DNA from: Uloborus plumipes
Taxonomy: Eukaryota; Arthropoda; Arachnida; Araneae; Uloboridae
Length of the DNA stretch: 64,000 nucleotides
Direction of reading: 5' to 3'
Assembly (NCBI GenBank): GCA_038373865.1
Contig: JAXGGA010000488.1
Coordinates: 124,001-188,000 of the forward strand
The notes under the pieces are model-generated. The model saw only the letters and a list, made by a program, of their open reading frames with translations. It had not been told where the DNA came from and made no database searches. This document shows positions 46,569 through 58,755 of the stretch, piece after piece. The stretch's first letter is position 1; the number at the start of each line of letters is the position of its first letter. The position numbers and the translations under genes were made by a program.

Positions 46569-47979
46569 TTAAAATAGCCATATCAAGTTGAGAAATTTTG
46601 CGTCGTCTCCATGGAAACCGTACGAAAGAAAACAGCTGCACTCCTTTTTTATGCACTGCTGTTGAGGCATTTCATTATTTTATGTTTGTCGAATTAGGCT
46701 TACGCTTTTATTTATATCCTCAAGTCTCAGTTATTTCTCAACGTTTTCTAACAAATCTAGTCATACATCAATACAGCAAAAATTTCAAAGGAAAAGTTTG
46801 CTTTTTTTACGTTGATTTTTCAATAGAATATTAGTTTACGCACAAAGAAATTTTAACCGTTTGCATTTAACCATTGTTGCAAAAGCCAAGTGGGGGAAAA
46901 GTCCATAGCGCTGTAACTATAATAACCATCTGGGGAAAAGTGCGGAGGGTGGGAAATTAATTTTACTTTGAGACTCCTCTTCACGTTACACAGGGTATAG
47001 TCAGAAAAAATTCACACATCTTTCTTGTAAATCAGTAACGATGTAAAATGATCACAAACCGCAGCAAAGCAACTAATAAAGATGCTTAGCAACGGCAGGT
47101 GCTATATGATAGCATCAATCAGCCTAAGCGTTTTGATGTTGCAAGACAGCTTGTTGCACGAGGAAAAATAAGTTGCAAAACGATTGTCAAAATCACCGAA
47201 AAGCTTCGAAATGACCTTTGCAACTCATAATAGGAAACAATGGAGAAATGAGTAATATGCGGGTTTAAATAACAAGTAATGATTGTGAGGATTTACACGG
47301 CGACGCAATTACGATAGTGTGGCGAAATAGTTTCCTTTTCTGGGGAAAAAGTTGTACAGATATTTTTATCAATGGTTTAATGATGAAAACGATAGACATA
47401 TAAATGAGGAGCATTGAGGAAATGGAAAATAATACTTCATCTTGAAATGTAACTATTATGCAGTTCTTTGAAGCAGTTTTGGAAAATTATCAAAACGTGG
47501 AATATGCCAAATTTCACGCAATTTTACAATTTAAACCAGCACTTCTCAAACATTTTTAACGGACAGGTGAAACCATTTGAGAAAATTCCCCGGACGGGTG
47601 AAGTTTTTCGTTTTTCTTTCTTTCTTTTTTCTAAAAGAAAAAAGAAAGGAAAGAAGGGTCGTTCACGGAAAAAGAAAAAAGAAACTGACTGCTGAACCCT
47701 CTCCCTCCCCCCTTTCTCTTTTTTTTTCTGACCACCGATTGAGAATCTCTGAATTGAATGAACTTGTATTGTTTTCTAATGACTTACTTTATATATTTTT
47801 AAGGGACGATATTCATTTAAATGAAGCTTCCAACGTTGTTTCTCTTTATAAGTGTACATTTGATCACTTTACATTTGATGAAATTTTTATCTTGTTTAAT
47901 GGTTTATTTTGCGGAAACGTTAAATATTTAAGTATAAAATTCAGCAATATTGTTTTTGGTATACAACCACATTAGCAAA
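46569..47979. other. Unassigned sequence between two Helitron B copies
   Basis: A polypurine/polypyrimidine stretch at 47600-47730 (TTTCTTTC and GAAAAAAG runs). No gene is supported. Confidence 0.45.
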
Positions 47980-48880
47980 CTAACTGTAGTGGCCGTCACG
48001 AAACTTTCTTAAGTATCTATCTTATGAATTCCGGTTACAAAATAAAATACGTACTCCCGCGAATAATTGGAGACAGCTCCAATTTCCCAACTATCGTAAT
48101 AACCCTGCAAATGCAGAATCAATGAGCGAAATTGGAAATCATTGCAAAAATCTTTGTTTAGACTAATTGCAAACATTTTATTTGTTAGTAAAAAGAAATT
48201 GGCAACAGTTAAAAATTTCAAATCATTGAAAGTTTTCAGCTGTTTTGATAATTAAATAGCGTGAAAGCGATTTTTTAATGAATTAATTTTTCGCATTGTT
48301 GACTAAGCACAAAAATCACCCCATCCTCCCCATGGGGTGATTGGCGCGAAAATTTAATCGATGCTTGCTTCCATATTGGGTTCGTGTTATTCCAAATTTC
48401 ATTCAAATCGCAGCAATATTTCTCGAGATACAGCAGGTGCAATGACAAAATAAGCACTTTTGATTGCTCCACCCCCCTTTGAGATATTGACACACAAATT
48501 GAATCAGCACTTGTACTCAATAGGGTCTACCTATGGACCAATTTTCGTTTGATTCCGCCGGTTACTTCCTGAGATATAGCAATCACCCACGCGCAGAACA
48601 CGTGCGATTGCTCCACTCCCTTGGAGGAATTCGCTAAAAAAAAGTCAGGTGCACCAGTTCACATGGTGGTACATATGTGCAAAAATTTTTGTTCGATTTC
48701 ATGCAGTAGTTTTTGCTCTAGCGCGGCCACAAAAACTGGTCACACACATACAGACACACAGACAGACATTTTCCAAAAATGGTCGAAATGGACTCAGCGG
48801 CACCTCAAAACGTGCAAATCCGTCAAAGTTCGACATTCGAAAATTTTCACGAATCCAATACTTTCTTCTATATATTAGAC
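47980..48880 (-). mobile_element. Helitron family B, copy 2, inverse orientation
   Basis: Inverse of 44683-45896 with a single 144-bp unit plus partial, so ~300 bp shorter. Its 3' end has CTAG mutated to TTAG (read as CTAA at 47980-47983). Its 5' TC occupies 48879-48880, touching the next Helitron. Confidence 0.8.
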
Positions 48881-49074
48881 TAGCAGTACCCGCACGGCGA
48901 TGCCCGTGCAATAAATGTAAAGGAAGGTAACTAAATAAAGTTTAACTCACTCTTAAGACTTTTCTTCTTTTCGTGTGTGCGTGTGCGTGTGACGAACTTA
49001 TTTATTTTTAGCGAAATTTTTACGTTTCAATGGAACTTTTGACGCATCTGTAGTGCCAAGATTTTTGAAAACTC

Positions 49075-49272
49075 TCAATGACCACAGCAATTTTGCCCTT
49101 GAAATTTAATATAATTCTTCGATTTCACCGTAATTTCAATGTAAAATTGGTCGCCAAATCTAAATTTATTAACATAGGGAACCGATTGTGTCAGGTAGCT
49201 CAGCCACAACCATTCTTCCATGATTTTAATGTGAACATTAAAAGGCAAGAAATATAATGCCTTTCGCACCAT
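49075..49272 (-). CDS. Small conserved frame in Helitron A copy 2 (65 codons), unknown
   Basis: The frame starts MVRKALYFLPFNVHIKIMEE and ends GQNCCGH. Its counterpart at 62258-62455 has the same length, start and stop. Of about fourteen differing codons roughly nine change the residue, so selection on the protein is not evident. It may be captured exon sequence or chance. No family recognised. Confidence 0.3.
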   Translation of the reverse strand: MVRKALYFLPFNVHIKIMEEWLWLSYLTQSVPYVNKFRFGDQFYIEITVKSKNYIKFQGQNCCGH

Positions 49273-50499
49273 CTCTTTGAAGTGATTACAATCTAACAGT
49301 GACCCTCAAATAAGCAAGATTTCCCTGGATTGGAGGTTTGGTAAATTTCCCGATTGTTGCCAAACTTTACGACGCCAAATACGAAAAGTAACTGAATAGC
49401 GGTGTTACCGAAAATGTCAGAATGGAACTGTTAAAAATTTAGTGATGGCGGCATTAAATACATGTTTTAAACATGCAATAAAATTCTCTAGACTGCAAAC
49501 AACTACTGTTCCTTACCAGAGCGTTTTCTGTTTCTTTGATTTGGAGAAAGAAGTGTTTCACTGGCTGGGAGGTTTGGTAAATTTCCCGACTGTTGCCAAA
49601 CTTTACGACGCCAAATACGAAGAGTAACTGAATAGCCATCACTAATTTTTTAACAATAATAGTTCCATTCTGACATTTTTGGTAACACCGAATTTTGAGG
49701 AATTCAACTGAATAAATTTAAATTAACTCCGACCCCTCTGAACTAAAATTATTATATCTTTTAGTTCAAATGCGCTCCATCTTTTAAACTCCACTTAAAG
49801 TCATGTTAAAGTTTAAATCAATTCGCCAAATAAATCAAAAAGACAGAAAGTTAAGAAAGAAACAGGAAAAAATTAATTAAGGTGAGTTCTGGTAAGTGCG
49901 TACCCTTTTTTTCAAAGTTCATGTTCTCAAGGATGCTGCTCCGTTGAAAAATCTTGTACACTTACAATTTTTTTTAGTTTTCTTTCCAGATCCTTTAATA
50001 AGATGTTCAAGCATATAATGTGTCAAATAAACCATAAGCATAGGTTTTGTGACCTAGTTTATGACACCTATTCTAAGGTACGCACTTTCCCTACCTAGCG
50101 GGGTAAGTGCGCCCACCTTAAAATATGTGAATATGAGCAGGAAAAAACTTCTGGCACGTATTAAATATGTTAGGTAGTTGCCTTGGTATAATTCCTAATA
50201 CTAGAGATCAGCACTTGCTTGCATGGATGAAACGCAATCAGTGATATACCACGTGTCTTGCGAACAACTGTGATTAGAAGATTGAGAGAGTTGTGTCTGT
50301 GATTCTTCCTTTGTCCTTTTAATAAGACCAAGTGAGCAAATGTAAGTTGTGTTTAATTATTAATAGTCACTTATAGTCTACATAGTTTATTTTGGTTTAA
50401 TTCATTAATCAGTCGGTGTTTAAGCCAGGGTTCGCACTTACCCCTTCTTAAATGTAAAATGAGATGTGTGCGTCCAGTAGCGTTGTTGTAAGTGCGTAC

Positions 50500-52450
50500 T
50501 AGGGTGAGTCGAAAAAATCGATTTTTTTATTTCGAAATCGCATTACCTCTCAAAAGTTGTGGTTTAGTATCCACAACTTGGGAAAAATAAGAAAAAAATT
50601 CTAAGTTGACGTCTTCGGTTCGCGCATGAGGCTCAAAGTTGGAAAAAATATGTTAAAAACGGAAATTTTCAAAAAAAAAAAGAAAAAAAAAGCTGTAACT
50701 TTTTATAATGCAAATACCATAAGCTGTAAATATTTTGTGCATTTTTAATCTAAAAAAATATTTTATAGCTTTTACATACGATCTTTAGTTTGCACATCAG
50801 CCTTAAATTGGGCTAAAATCGCTTACAATGTCAAATTTCGAAAATATCGATTTTTTTTATTTCGAAATCGCATTACCTCTCAAAAGTTGTGGTTTGGTAT
50901 CCAAAATTTGGAAAAAATAAATAAAAAATCTAAGTTGACTACTTCGGTTCGCGCATGAGGCTCAAAGTTGGAAAATATATGCTAAAAATGGAAATTTTCA
51001 AAAAATAATTTGAAAAAAAAAACTAATTTTTTTTCTATCAAAACTGCTTTAAATTGTTAGTAGATAACATAAGTTGAACCCAAAAAATTGTATATAACTT
51101 TTAGAAGATACATTCTGTTTGTGCATAAGGCTCAAGATATGAAAAAAAAAATGTCAATTTTGACGTTGCTTCTTTCAAGTGTGCAATGAATTTTTCGTGT
51201 TCTTGTCCTAAAAAGCCAATCTCTTGTAGAAGTACACTATACATCTGTATATTGGTATAGAACGCACATTGGTATTACCACTGTACATTGGTATAGAAGC
51301 TTTGCAGTAAATTTCTTCTATTTAAGCAGATATGCAAGCTGAAATCCTTGAAAAAGGTTCGCCTTTTACATATTGCAATTTTTCTTCAAAACAAGTTAAC
51401 AACACATCTGCACATGAGGGTAAAACACTTTGACTTAACCCTTTCGGTGCACCAAAAAACGAACAAACAATTAAACGTTTAGAAGTTTTAGGGTTCCATT
51501 ATTTATTAGTTGGAGAACGGAGAACAGTATAACAAAATTTGAGCATAAAAATATGCTATAAAGTTACAAAAAAAAAACCCAAAGCTAAACACGCTGTACT
51601 TTTTGATCCACTTTCAGTTGCTAATTAAAGATACTGTTTGTTTGGCGGGTCTAGCTGACTAAGTGATTAGTCCAAAGGGAGTGCAGACTGCAGGGACTTC
51701 GAACTGTCTCCTAGAATATGTGTAATGTCTAGACAAGTCGGCTGTAGAATAAAAATATACCGGCACAGTGCCGACGTAGTGCGTTCTGGTTCAGTTTTTT
51801 TTTTTTTTTCATATTTTGAGCCTTATGCACAAACAGAATATATCTTCTAAAAGTTATATGTATATTTTTCGGTTCAAATTATGTTATCTACTAACAATTT
51901 AAATCAGATTCGATAGAAAACAATTACTTTTTTTTTCAAATTATTTTTTGAAAATTTCCATTTTTAGCATATATTTTCCAACTTTGAGCCTCATGCGCGA
52001 ACCGAAGGAGTCAACTTAGATTTTTTTTATTATTTTTCCCAAATTTTGGATACCAAACCACAATTTTTGAGAGGTAATGCAATTTCGAAATAAAAAAAAT
52101 CGATATTTTCGAAATTTGACATTGTAGGCGATTTTAGCCCAATTTAAGGCTGATGTGCAAACTAATGATCATATGTAAAAGCTATAAAACATTTTTTTAG
52201 ATTAAAAATGCACAAAATATTTACAGCTTATGGCAATTGCATTATAAAAAGTTACAATTTTTTTTTCTTTTTTCCTTTTGAAAATTTCCATTTTTAACAT
52301 ATTTTTTCCAACTTTGAGCCTCATGCGCGAACCGAAGACGTCAACTTAGAATTTTTTTCTTATTTTTCCCAAGTTGTGGACACTAAACCACAACTTTTGA
52401 GAGGTAATGCGATTTCGAAATAAAAAAATCGATTTTTTCGACTCACCCTA
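50500..52450. mobile_element. hAT-like foldback element, TSD GTGCGTAC
   Basis: Ends TAGGGTGAGTCGAAAAAATC and its inverse are flanked by an exact 8-bp GTGCGTAC (50492-50499, 52451-52458), which is one of the host element's own repeat words. The arms are long and internally duplicated (GCATTACCTCTCAAAAGTTG occurs twice per arm). The unpaired centre is about 51200-51800. No transposase. Confidence 0.92.
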
Positions 52451-52458
52451 GTGCGTAC

Positions 52459-52608
52459 CCCTGTGATTTTCTTTAATTCTATTTGTATGGTAGATCGTTA
52501 GGTGACTTGAGTGAACAATTCGTTTTTTTTTTTTTTTGAATAAATACGGTTTTAATATTTTTCTTATTAGAATCTGCAGCAGTAAGAAAAACACAGAATA
52601 AAGAGCAA

Positions 52609-52662
<54 letters not shown>

Positions 52663-53498
52663 TTGATCATGATATGATACTTGTACTTTATTTTTCTTGT
52701 ACATTGAAATACTTTTTTACAAGGTGTTCTTACTTTTATTAAACATAATTTATTCATTATTTCACCTTCGTTTTTTGAATCAGTTGATTCCTCATTAAGT
52801 GTTTCACTTAATTTCATTGCTTAATTTGTTATTCTGGTTTAAATTAAGTATAGCAGGCCTCATAGTCCTCCTATATCTCCTATATTTCCTATATTTTCTC
52901 AGTTTGTCAGATATTCTCCTATATTTCCTATATTTCTTACTTACTCCTATATTTTATTTCTAACTTCTATTTTTTTTTTCATCAGATGTTAGATGCTGCC
53001 CAAAAATGCAAAAACTACTTTCCTCCTCATAATATTTTGCAGATTAATTCCTATTTAGCTTACTAGATAGCTGCACTGATGTATATGTTTGAAGGCTGTA
53101 AGAGCTTTGAGTGCCATTTCTTTATTATCCTTTGTCTGTGTCTGCTCGGTGCAATCTCCTTCAGTAGTAGACTGCGGTTAAGAGGAATAATATGGCAGAA
53201 GTATGTTCCGCACAAGCTCTTTTGCAGTCGGGACACAAAATGCTCATTGAAAAGAGGGGAGAACTGACAAAAGTTGAACTGCAACTTATACTTAATAATT
53301 TAATGAAAAGAATTAAAAAATAGTATTTTTACATCTGTAATGTTGGCATATGTACTAAACTTCTGTTTTGCCTTTTTATAAAAATAATGTTATATGTGCA
53401 ACTTCTAACTTATTTTTAGTGTATCAAGAAATGCTTTTTTCTTTTTATGAATTTAGTTTGTGTAATTTAATAGTATAACATGCTAACTTGAAGATGAC
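52459..53498. other. Interior of the 9.4-kb element
   Basis: (AAT)n microsatellite at 52611-52657, then TCCTATATTTCC repeats at 52870-52950 with a decayed echo at 58430-58510. A frame at 53079-53267 has no recognised similarity. No gene is supported. Confidence 0.5.
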
Positions 53499-53908
53499 CG
53501 CTGGGTCATTCCACATCAAATCAACACAATTTTTGACAAAATTTTACCTCACCCCCTCAGATTTTGATGAAATTTGGTACAGAGGTAGTGTTCATATAGT
53601 GAGTCATGTAAAAATGTAAATTTTTTTTTTGAAAAATACGAAACGGTTTTGAAGATACAGCGCTGTAAAAGTAACAAAAAGGGGTCAAAAAACGTGAAAG
53701 ACACAATTTTTTAAAATGACCTAAAAATTTTTCTAATTGAGATAGAGACCTGAAACAAGTGCCATTTGACAGCATTTTTAAATGGTATACAACATGATTA
53801 GGTCTAAAAACAATTTATTTAAAAAAAAATTTGAATTAAAATTTAAAATTTAAATTTCTCAAAATGTGCCGCCTCAATTTTTGTCAAATTTTTTATTAAA
53901 ATGCTTAT

Positions 53909-56269
53909 GGGCAATTCCACGTGACTCACGTTACAATTTGACGCGATTTTGCAAACGTAAATGTTATATATATTAAAAAAATACCATGCCTGATTTAAAT
54001 AAAGCTGTTGACAGTCATCTGGTATGCAGTGAGAACCTGTGGATGTCAGCATTTTAAATTTCAACAGAAATAGATGGTGTTTCAACCTTAATTTAACATC
54101 GTGACTCACGTTACAAAAAAAAGGAACTCAAGTTTTTTGGATAATAAAAAACCTAAGATTCCTGCTCTTTCAGAATAATAAAATTTAAAAACTGCTTTTC
54201 ATGGCACAAAATATGTTTCTAAGTTATGATATATACGAAAAAAAAGTTCATTCTGCAGTCACTAATTAAGTTAATCAATATTTTGAGTGTGACTCACGTT
54301 ACATAGTTTCGTGACTCACGTTACATCTCCGTTTTAGTCCTTTACTTTACATCTTATTTTGAAAATTTTGTGTAGAGATTTCACCTAAATTCAATTAAAA
54401 TTAATGCTTAATGGCTTGTTTTCTTTAGTTGATCAGTTTTAAATACAGTAAAACCTCTCCGAGCGGTCACTTTTACAAAGCGGCCACCCCTCTTAACGGC
54501 CAATTTTTCGCAGCACGAATTTTTTGTCCCATAGACCTAGGGTTAAAATTCTCCTTAGCAGCTGCCATCTAACCCCTCTGAACGGTCACAGAGTGGATTC
54601 ATCAATTCAATTTTCCAAAACATATGTTTGTCTTTTTTTATACTACTTCCCGTATTTTCTCTGTGGCTGCATTGTACTGATTTCAAATTCTCAATTCATA
54701 CATCTGAAAACTTTTACAGGATACTACACACCATTACATTTCATCTGATACCAATCATAACATTTAATGTTGCATAATGGCTGTAAAATTAGTTGACTGC
54801 TGTCAGAAGTAGGCTCTTCAAAGTACTTACTTTTCTCATCCACTACTGATGAATAATTAAATTTTAAGCATCTCAAATAAGAGCAAGTGAGATGTTGACC
54901 GTGCTTTTTAAAATTTCTCTTATGTTCCAATTTTATATGTATATATTTTTTTTTCTCTCGCTCAAGCTAATTTTTTAAATCATTTTCGTTTAGATTTTCT
55001 TGGGATAAATAATTTTTTCAGCATGAGTTCGGTGGACATTGAAATCTTCTTTTCAAATGTATATTACATTTACGGATGAGTATTGAGTAACTCACTTATG
55101 ACTACAGTTTAACTGTGAGGTGAATTAACGGAATTTCTCCTTGTTTTGGCGATTCTTCCTTCGTGTAGTTACATATTTGTATACTTGTTGAAGCAATATT
55201 TAAGAAGTTTGAATTTAGCCAAAATTTCCTTTGAAAGTTTCATATGTTTATTTTTCAGCTCATATTGAATGGCTAGAGACAATATCCTTAGCTTTTCGAC
55301 TTTTCTCGTTAGACATTCTTTCATCCAGAGACAATGTTTCTGTTTACATGCAATGTACTTTCCTTCTTGCTTCAATTTTGCACCTCTTCTGTCATTCTGC
55401 GGTTACTCGTTAAATATTTTAAAAATTTCTTTTAATGGAATGAAAAACCTTTCTTAGATACGGAAGAAAAATATGTGCATGCATAAACACATGCTACACA
55501 TTGGAAAGCTGAGGGCCAAAACAGGGACCCAGTGTACTAATTGAAAGATTATAAAACACTAAAAGAATTAAAATTACGCTATTTTTATTTAATTTCATCA
55601 GTATTATTAATTATATATAGGTGTTTACAAGTGCTAACCCTCCCTTTAGACCCTAAAATACCATTAGGGCACATTAAATACTTTTAAGAAGTTAATATTA
55701 GCTTGTATTGGCTGTAACTCACTTTTCGCGTGACTCACGTTACAAAATAAACATCCTTATTTTTTGTATAAAAAAAGCAAAAACTCTAAATTGGCCTATA
55801 ATTTCTTTTTTGTAATATACATGAGTAGGAGAAACAGGAAAAAAAATTTCATTTATGAGCTATAAAATTTGGAAATATTAAAAAAATTAAGTTTTCGTGA
55901 CTCACGTTACACAAAATTTAATGGTTTAAAAACTACTTAAAAAAAATATTTTAAGAATAAATTTCAAAATGTACTATTAATAATTGTTTTCTTATTGAAT
56001 AAATCTGCCAGGAAAAAATGCAGTTAAATTGTGGAAACATGCTAAACCAATAAAATATGCTCGTTTAAAATTGTGTCTAGCAGAGAGAGACTTTTACAAG
56101 ATAATGAGCTCATAGAACAAGTTCTCTTACAAAAAGAAAATGATTCACCTGAAGTTACCTTATTCTAATTTGTAAACTTCAATCAATATAGAGAACGTAC
56201 AAAAAAAATTAAGACAATATTTCAACAATTTTTTTTAACACCGAGTTCCCATTTTGCCTGGAATTGCCC
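53909..56269. mobile_element. Element D, GGGCAATTCCA ends, 4-bp TSD TTAT, GTGACTCACGTTACA words
   Basis: Ends GGGCAATTCCA and its inverse are flanked by TTAT (53905-53908, 56270-56273). The opposite arm of element C keeps the empty site. The 15-mer GTGACTCACGTTACA occurs exactly at 53921, 54101, 54289, 54311, 55730 and 55897, always on the plus strand. A pogo/Tigger-like fragment (ACAGTAAAACCTCTCCGAGC) lies near 54446. No transposase is visible. Confidence 0.88.
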
Positions 56270-57419
56270 TTATACACTACTTAAATGGCTGTAGAAGTTT
56301 CAAGATGGGCTTATAATGGGTTCATGTTGAAAAAAATCATTGAATAAAGCAGTAATGGATTAACAACACTGTTATAGCATAATATAGCATGGTTTTAGCA
56401 CTAAAAAAATATATTTAAGGGATGAAATGGATTCAGTTTGATTAGCTAGTTAAATTTCAAGTGGCTGATTCTTAGAGTTTCTGTTGTCACGTCTTTTCTT
56501 CTGAATTTTTCTAGGGGAATGGGGGGGGGGGATGTGCAATGACTACAGACAATGTAAATAAACCCAAAAATTGCAAAAGTTATACCAATTTAAATGAAAA
56601 TAGGTTGATTTCCCTATTCCAGAGGTAATCCCCACCCCCTTTTTCATCATTTATTTATCTATCTACCTGTTGTCATGTCTTTCATTTTTAATTTTTCCAG
56701 TGGAATGGGGGGTCCACAGCTATCGCCTCAATGTAAATTCCAACCATAAACAGCAAAAACCATTCTCATTTAAATGAAAATAGGTTAAAATTTACCTATT
56801 CCAGGTATCCCCCCACCCCCATTCTCTATCATTAGCTTTACATTTTGGTGGGTGGTGCATATACAAATCGTGTGAGTTCCACTCTGACCTGCAAGGTCTA
56901 TAGGTATGTTTTTTGCTGTTTTGGGTAGGAATTATCATTGAGTGTAGTTGTTGCACCCCGCATTCCACTGGAAAATTCAAAATGAAAGAAATGACAACAG
57001 GTAAATAGATAAATCAATTATGATGGTTGGCTCTCCCTGGAATAGGGAAACCAACCTATTTTCATTTAAGTGGGTATAATTTTTGCTGGTTTTGGGTGTA
57101 TTTACATTGTTTATGGTCGTTGCCCTCCGCCCTTTCCCTGGAAAAATTCAAAAAGAAAGACCTGACAACAGGTAAATAAATTAAATTAAATTAATTGCAA
57201 ATACTATTTTAATCAGCTACTTGAGAGTTTACTAGCTAATCAATCTGAATCCATTTCATCCCTTAAATATATTTTTTTCTTAGTGCTATAGTGCTAAAAC
57301 CATGCTATATTATGCTATAACAGTGTTGTAAATCCATTACTGCTTTATTCAATGATTTTTTTCAACATGAGCGCATTATAAGCCCATCTTGAAACTTCTA
57401 CAGCCATTTAAGTAGTGTA

Positions 57420-57595
57420 CAGTCGACGCTCGATATAACGACCGTCTCCGTCCTACAGAAAATGGTCTTTATAACGAGTGGTCGCTATAAGAGGTAGAAC
57501 ATAGAGCATATTGGGATACAGTTGGGGGTTTTTTCACCGGTCGTTATATTAGGATGGTCTTTATAACGTGTGGTCATTATAACGAGCGTCGACTG
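57420..57595. mobile_element. pogo/Tigger-like MITE (176 bp), TA duplication
   Basis: Ends CAGTCGACGCTCGATATAAC and the inverse of CAGTCGACGCTCGTTATAAT are flanked by TA. The left arm of element C preserves the empty site. The interior is made of CGTTATA/TATAACG words. Confidence 0.93.
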
Positions 57596-57992
57596 TATAA
57601 GCAATTTTGTAAAAAAATTGTGTCGGCGCATTTTGAGAAATTTGAATTTTAAATTTTAATTCAAATTTAATTGAAATAAATTCTTTTTAGACCAAGTCAT
57701 GTTGCATATCATTCAAAAGGCCATTAAAAATGCTGTCAAATGTCACTTGTTTCAGGTCTCTATCTCAATTAGAAAAAAAAATTTAGGTCATTTTGAAAAT
57801 TGTGTCTTTCACGTGTTTTGACCCCTTTTTGTTACTTTTACAGCTCTGTATCTTCAAAACCGTTTCGTATTTTTCAAAAAAAATTTACACTTTTACGTGA
57901 CTATATGAACACTACCTCTGTACCAAATTTCATCTAAATCTGAGGGTGTGAGGTCTGAGCCCTGTGTTGAGTTGACACGGAATGACTCCGCT

Positions 57993-58755
57993 GTAAAATT
58001 AAAAAAAAAAAATTGTAACTTGGTCTTCATATAATCTTGGATTTCGGTTACAGGTTAAAGTTTTTCCTCTAGAAAAATTTGAACAAAATAAAAAATAAAT
58101 TTTTTTGTACGTTAAAGTATGCAATGCTTTTCTTAGAAAACGTAATAAGAAATGTTTTTTTAAATTTTCGATATTTAAAGATAGAATACATGTATTGACT
58201 ATTGCCCACATATAGATACACCATGTATTACACATTAAAGGAAAATATGAAGTTCACTATTTTCTGTATGTGTGGAAATTCTTACGTTCTCACATCTGTT
58301 ACTCTTCACATTACGATAATTTTATTCAATGTAGAATCCTACTGAGAATGATGCTTTTTTTTTAAACGTGTTGCAAAACATATTAGTATTCTATATCTCG
58401 GAGTTCCGATATAATTAGCTACGGATCTTGTATATTTTCTTTGAAACTCCTTTACATATATTTTGGAAACTCCTATATTTTTTCCTTAAAACTCCTATAT
58501 ATATTTTTTCCCCTGCTATGACCCCTGTATAGCTTATGATCGCTATTTTCAACGAAAAATTTACTAACTGATACTTAAAAGTCAATATATTTCAGAGATA
58601 ATGAATAAAATTGAAATCTTACGTCGCATTCAATGTAAATATAAATACTTGATGGAAATGACGTCGGATTTATAATCGGCTTATAAAAAAGTTATAAGCA
58701 AAATTAAAGGTGAATTACGAGAGTCGGATTTTCCACGTAATGGTACGAACATGCC
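57993..58755. other. Right interior of the 9.4-kb element
   Basis: AT-rich; TCCTATATTTTTTCC-like text at 58430-58510 echoes 52870-52950 in inverse order of the element, suggesting decayed arms. No gene. Confidence 0.45.

Larger units (their letters stand above)
53503..57988. mobile_element. Foldback element C, GGGTCATTCC ends, 4-bp TSD CGCT
   Basis: Left GGGTCATTCCACATCAAATC and right inverse GAGTCATTCCGTGTCAACTC are flanked by CGCT (53499-53502, 57989-57992). Arms of ~1 kb each meet near 56850. Each arm contains two repeats with TTTTTC.AGGGGAATGGGGGG. The left arm is split by element D and the right by a Tigger-like MITE. Confidence 0.88.

Noticed and set aside
53079..53284. Opposing ~62-73-codon frames
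   Set aside because: No recognised motif; both strands open in AT-rich transposon interior.
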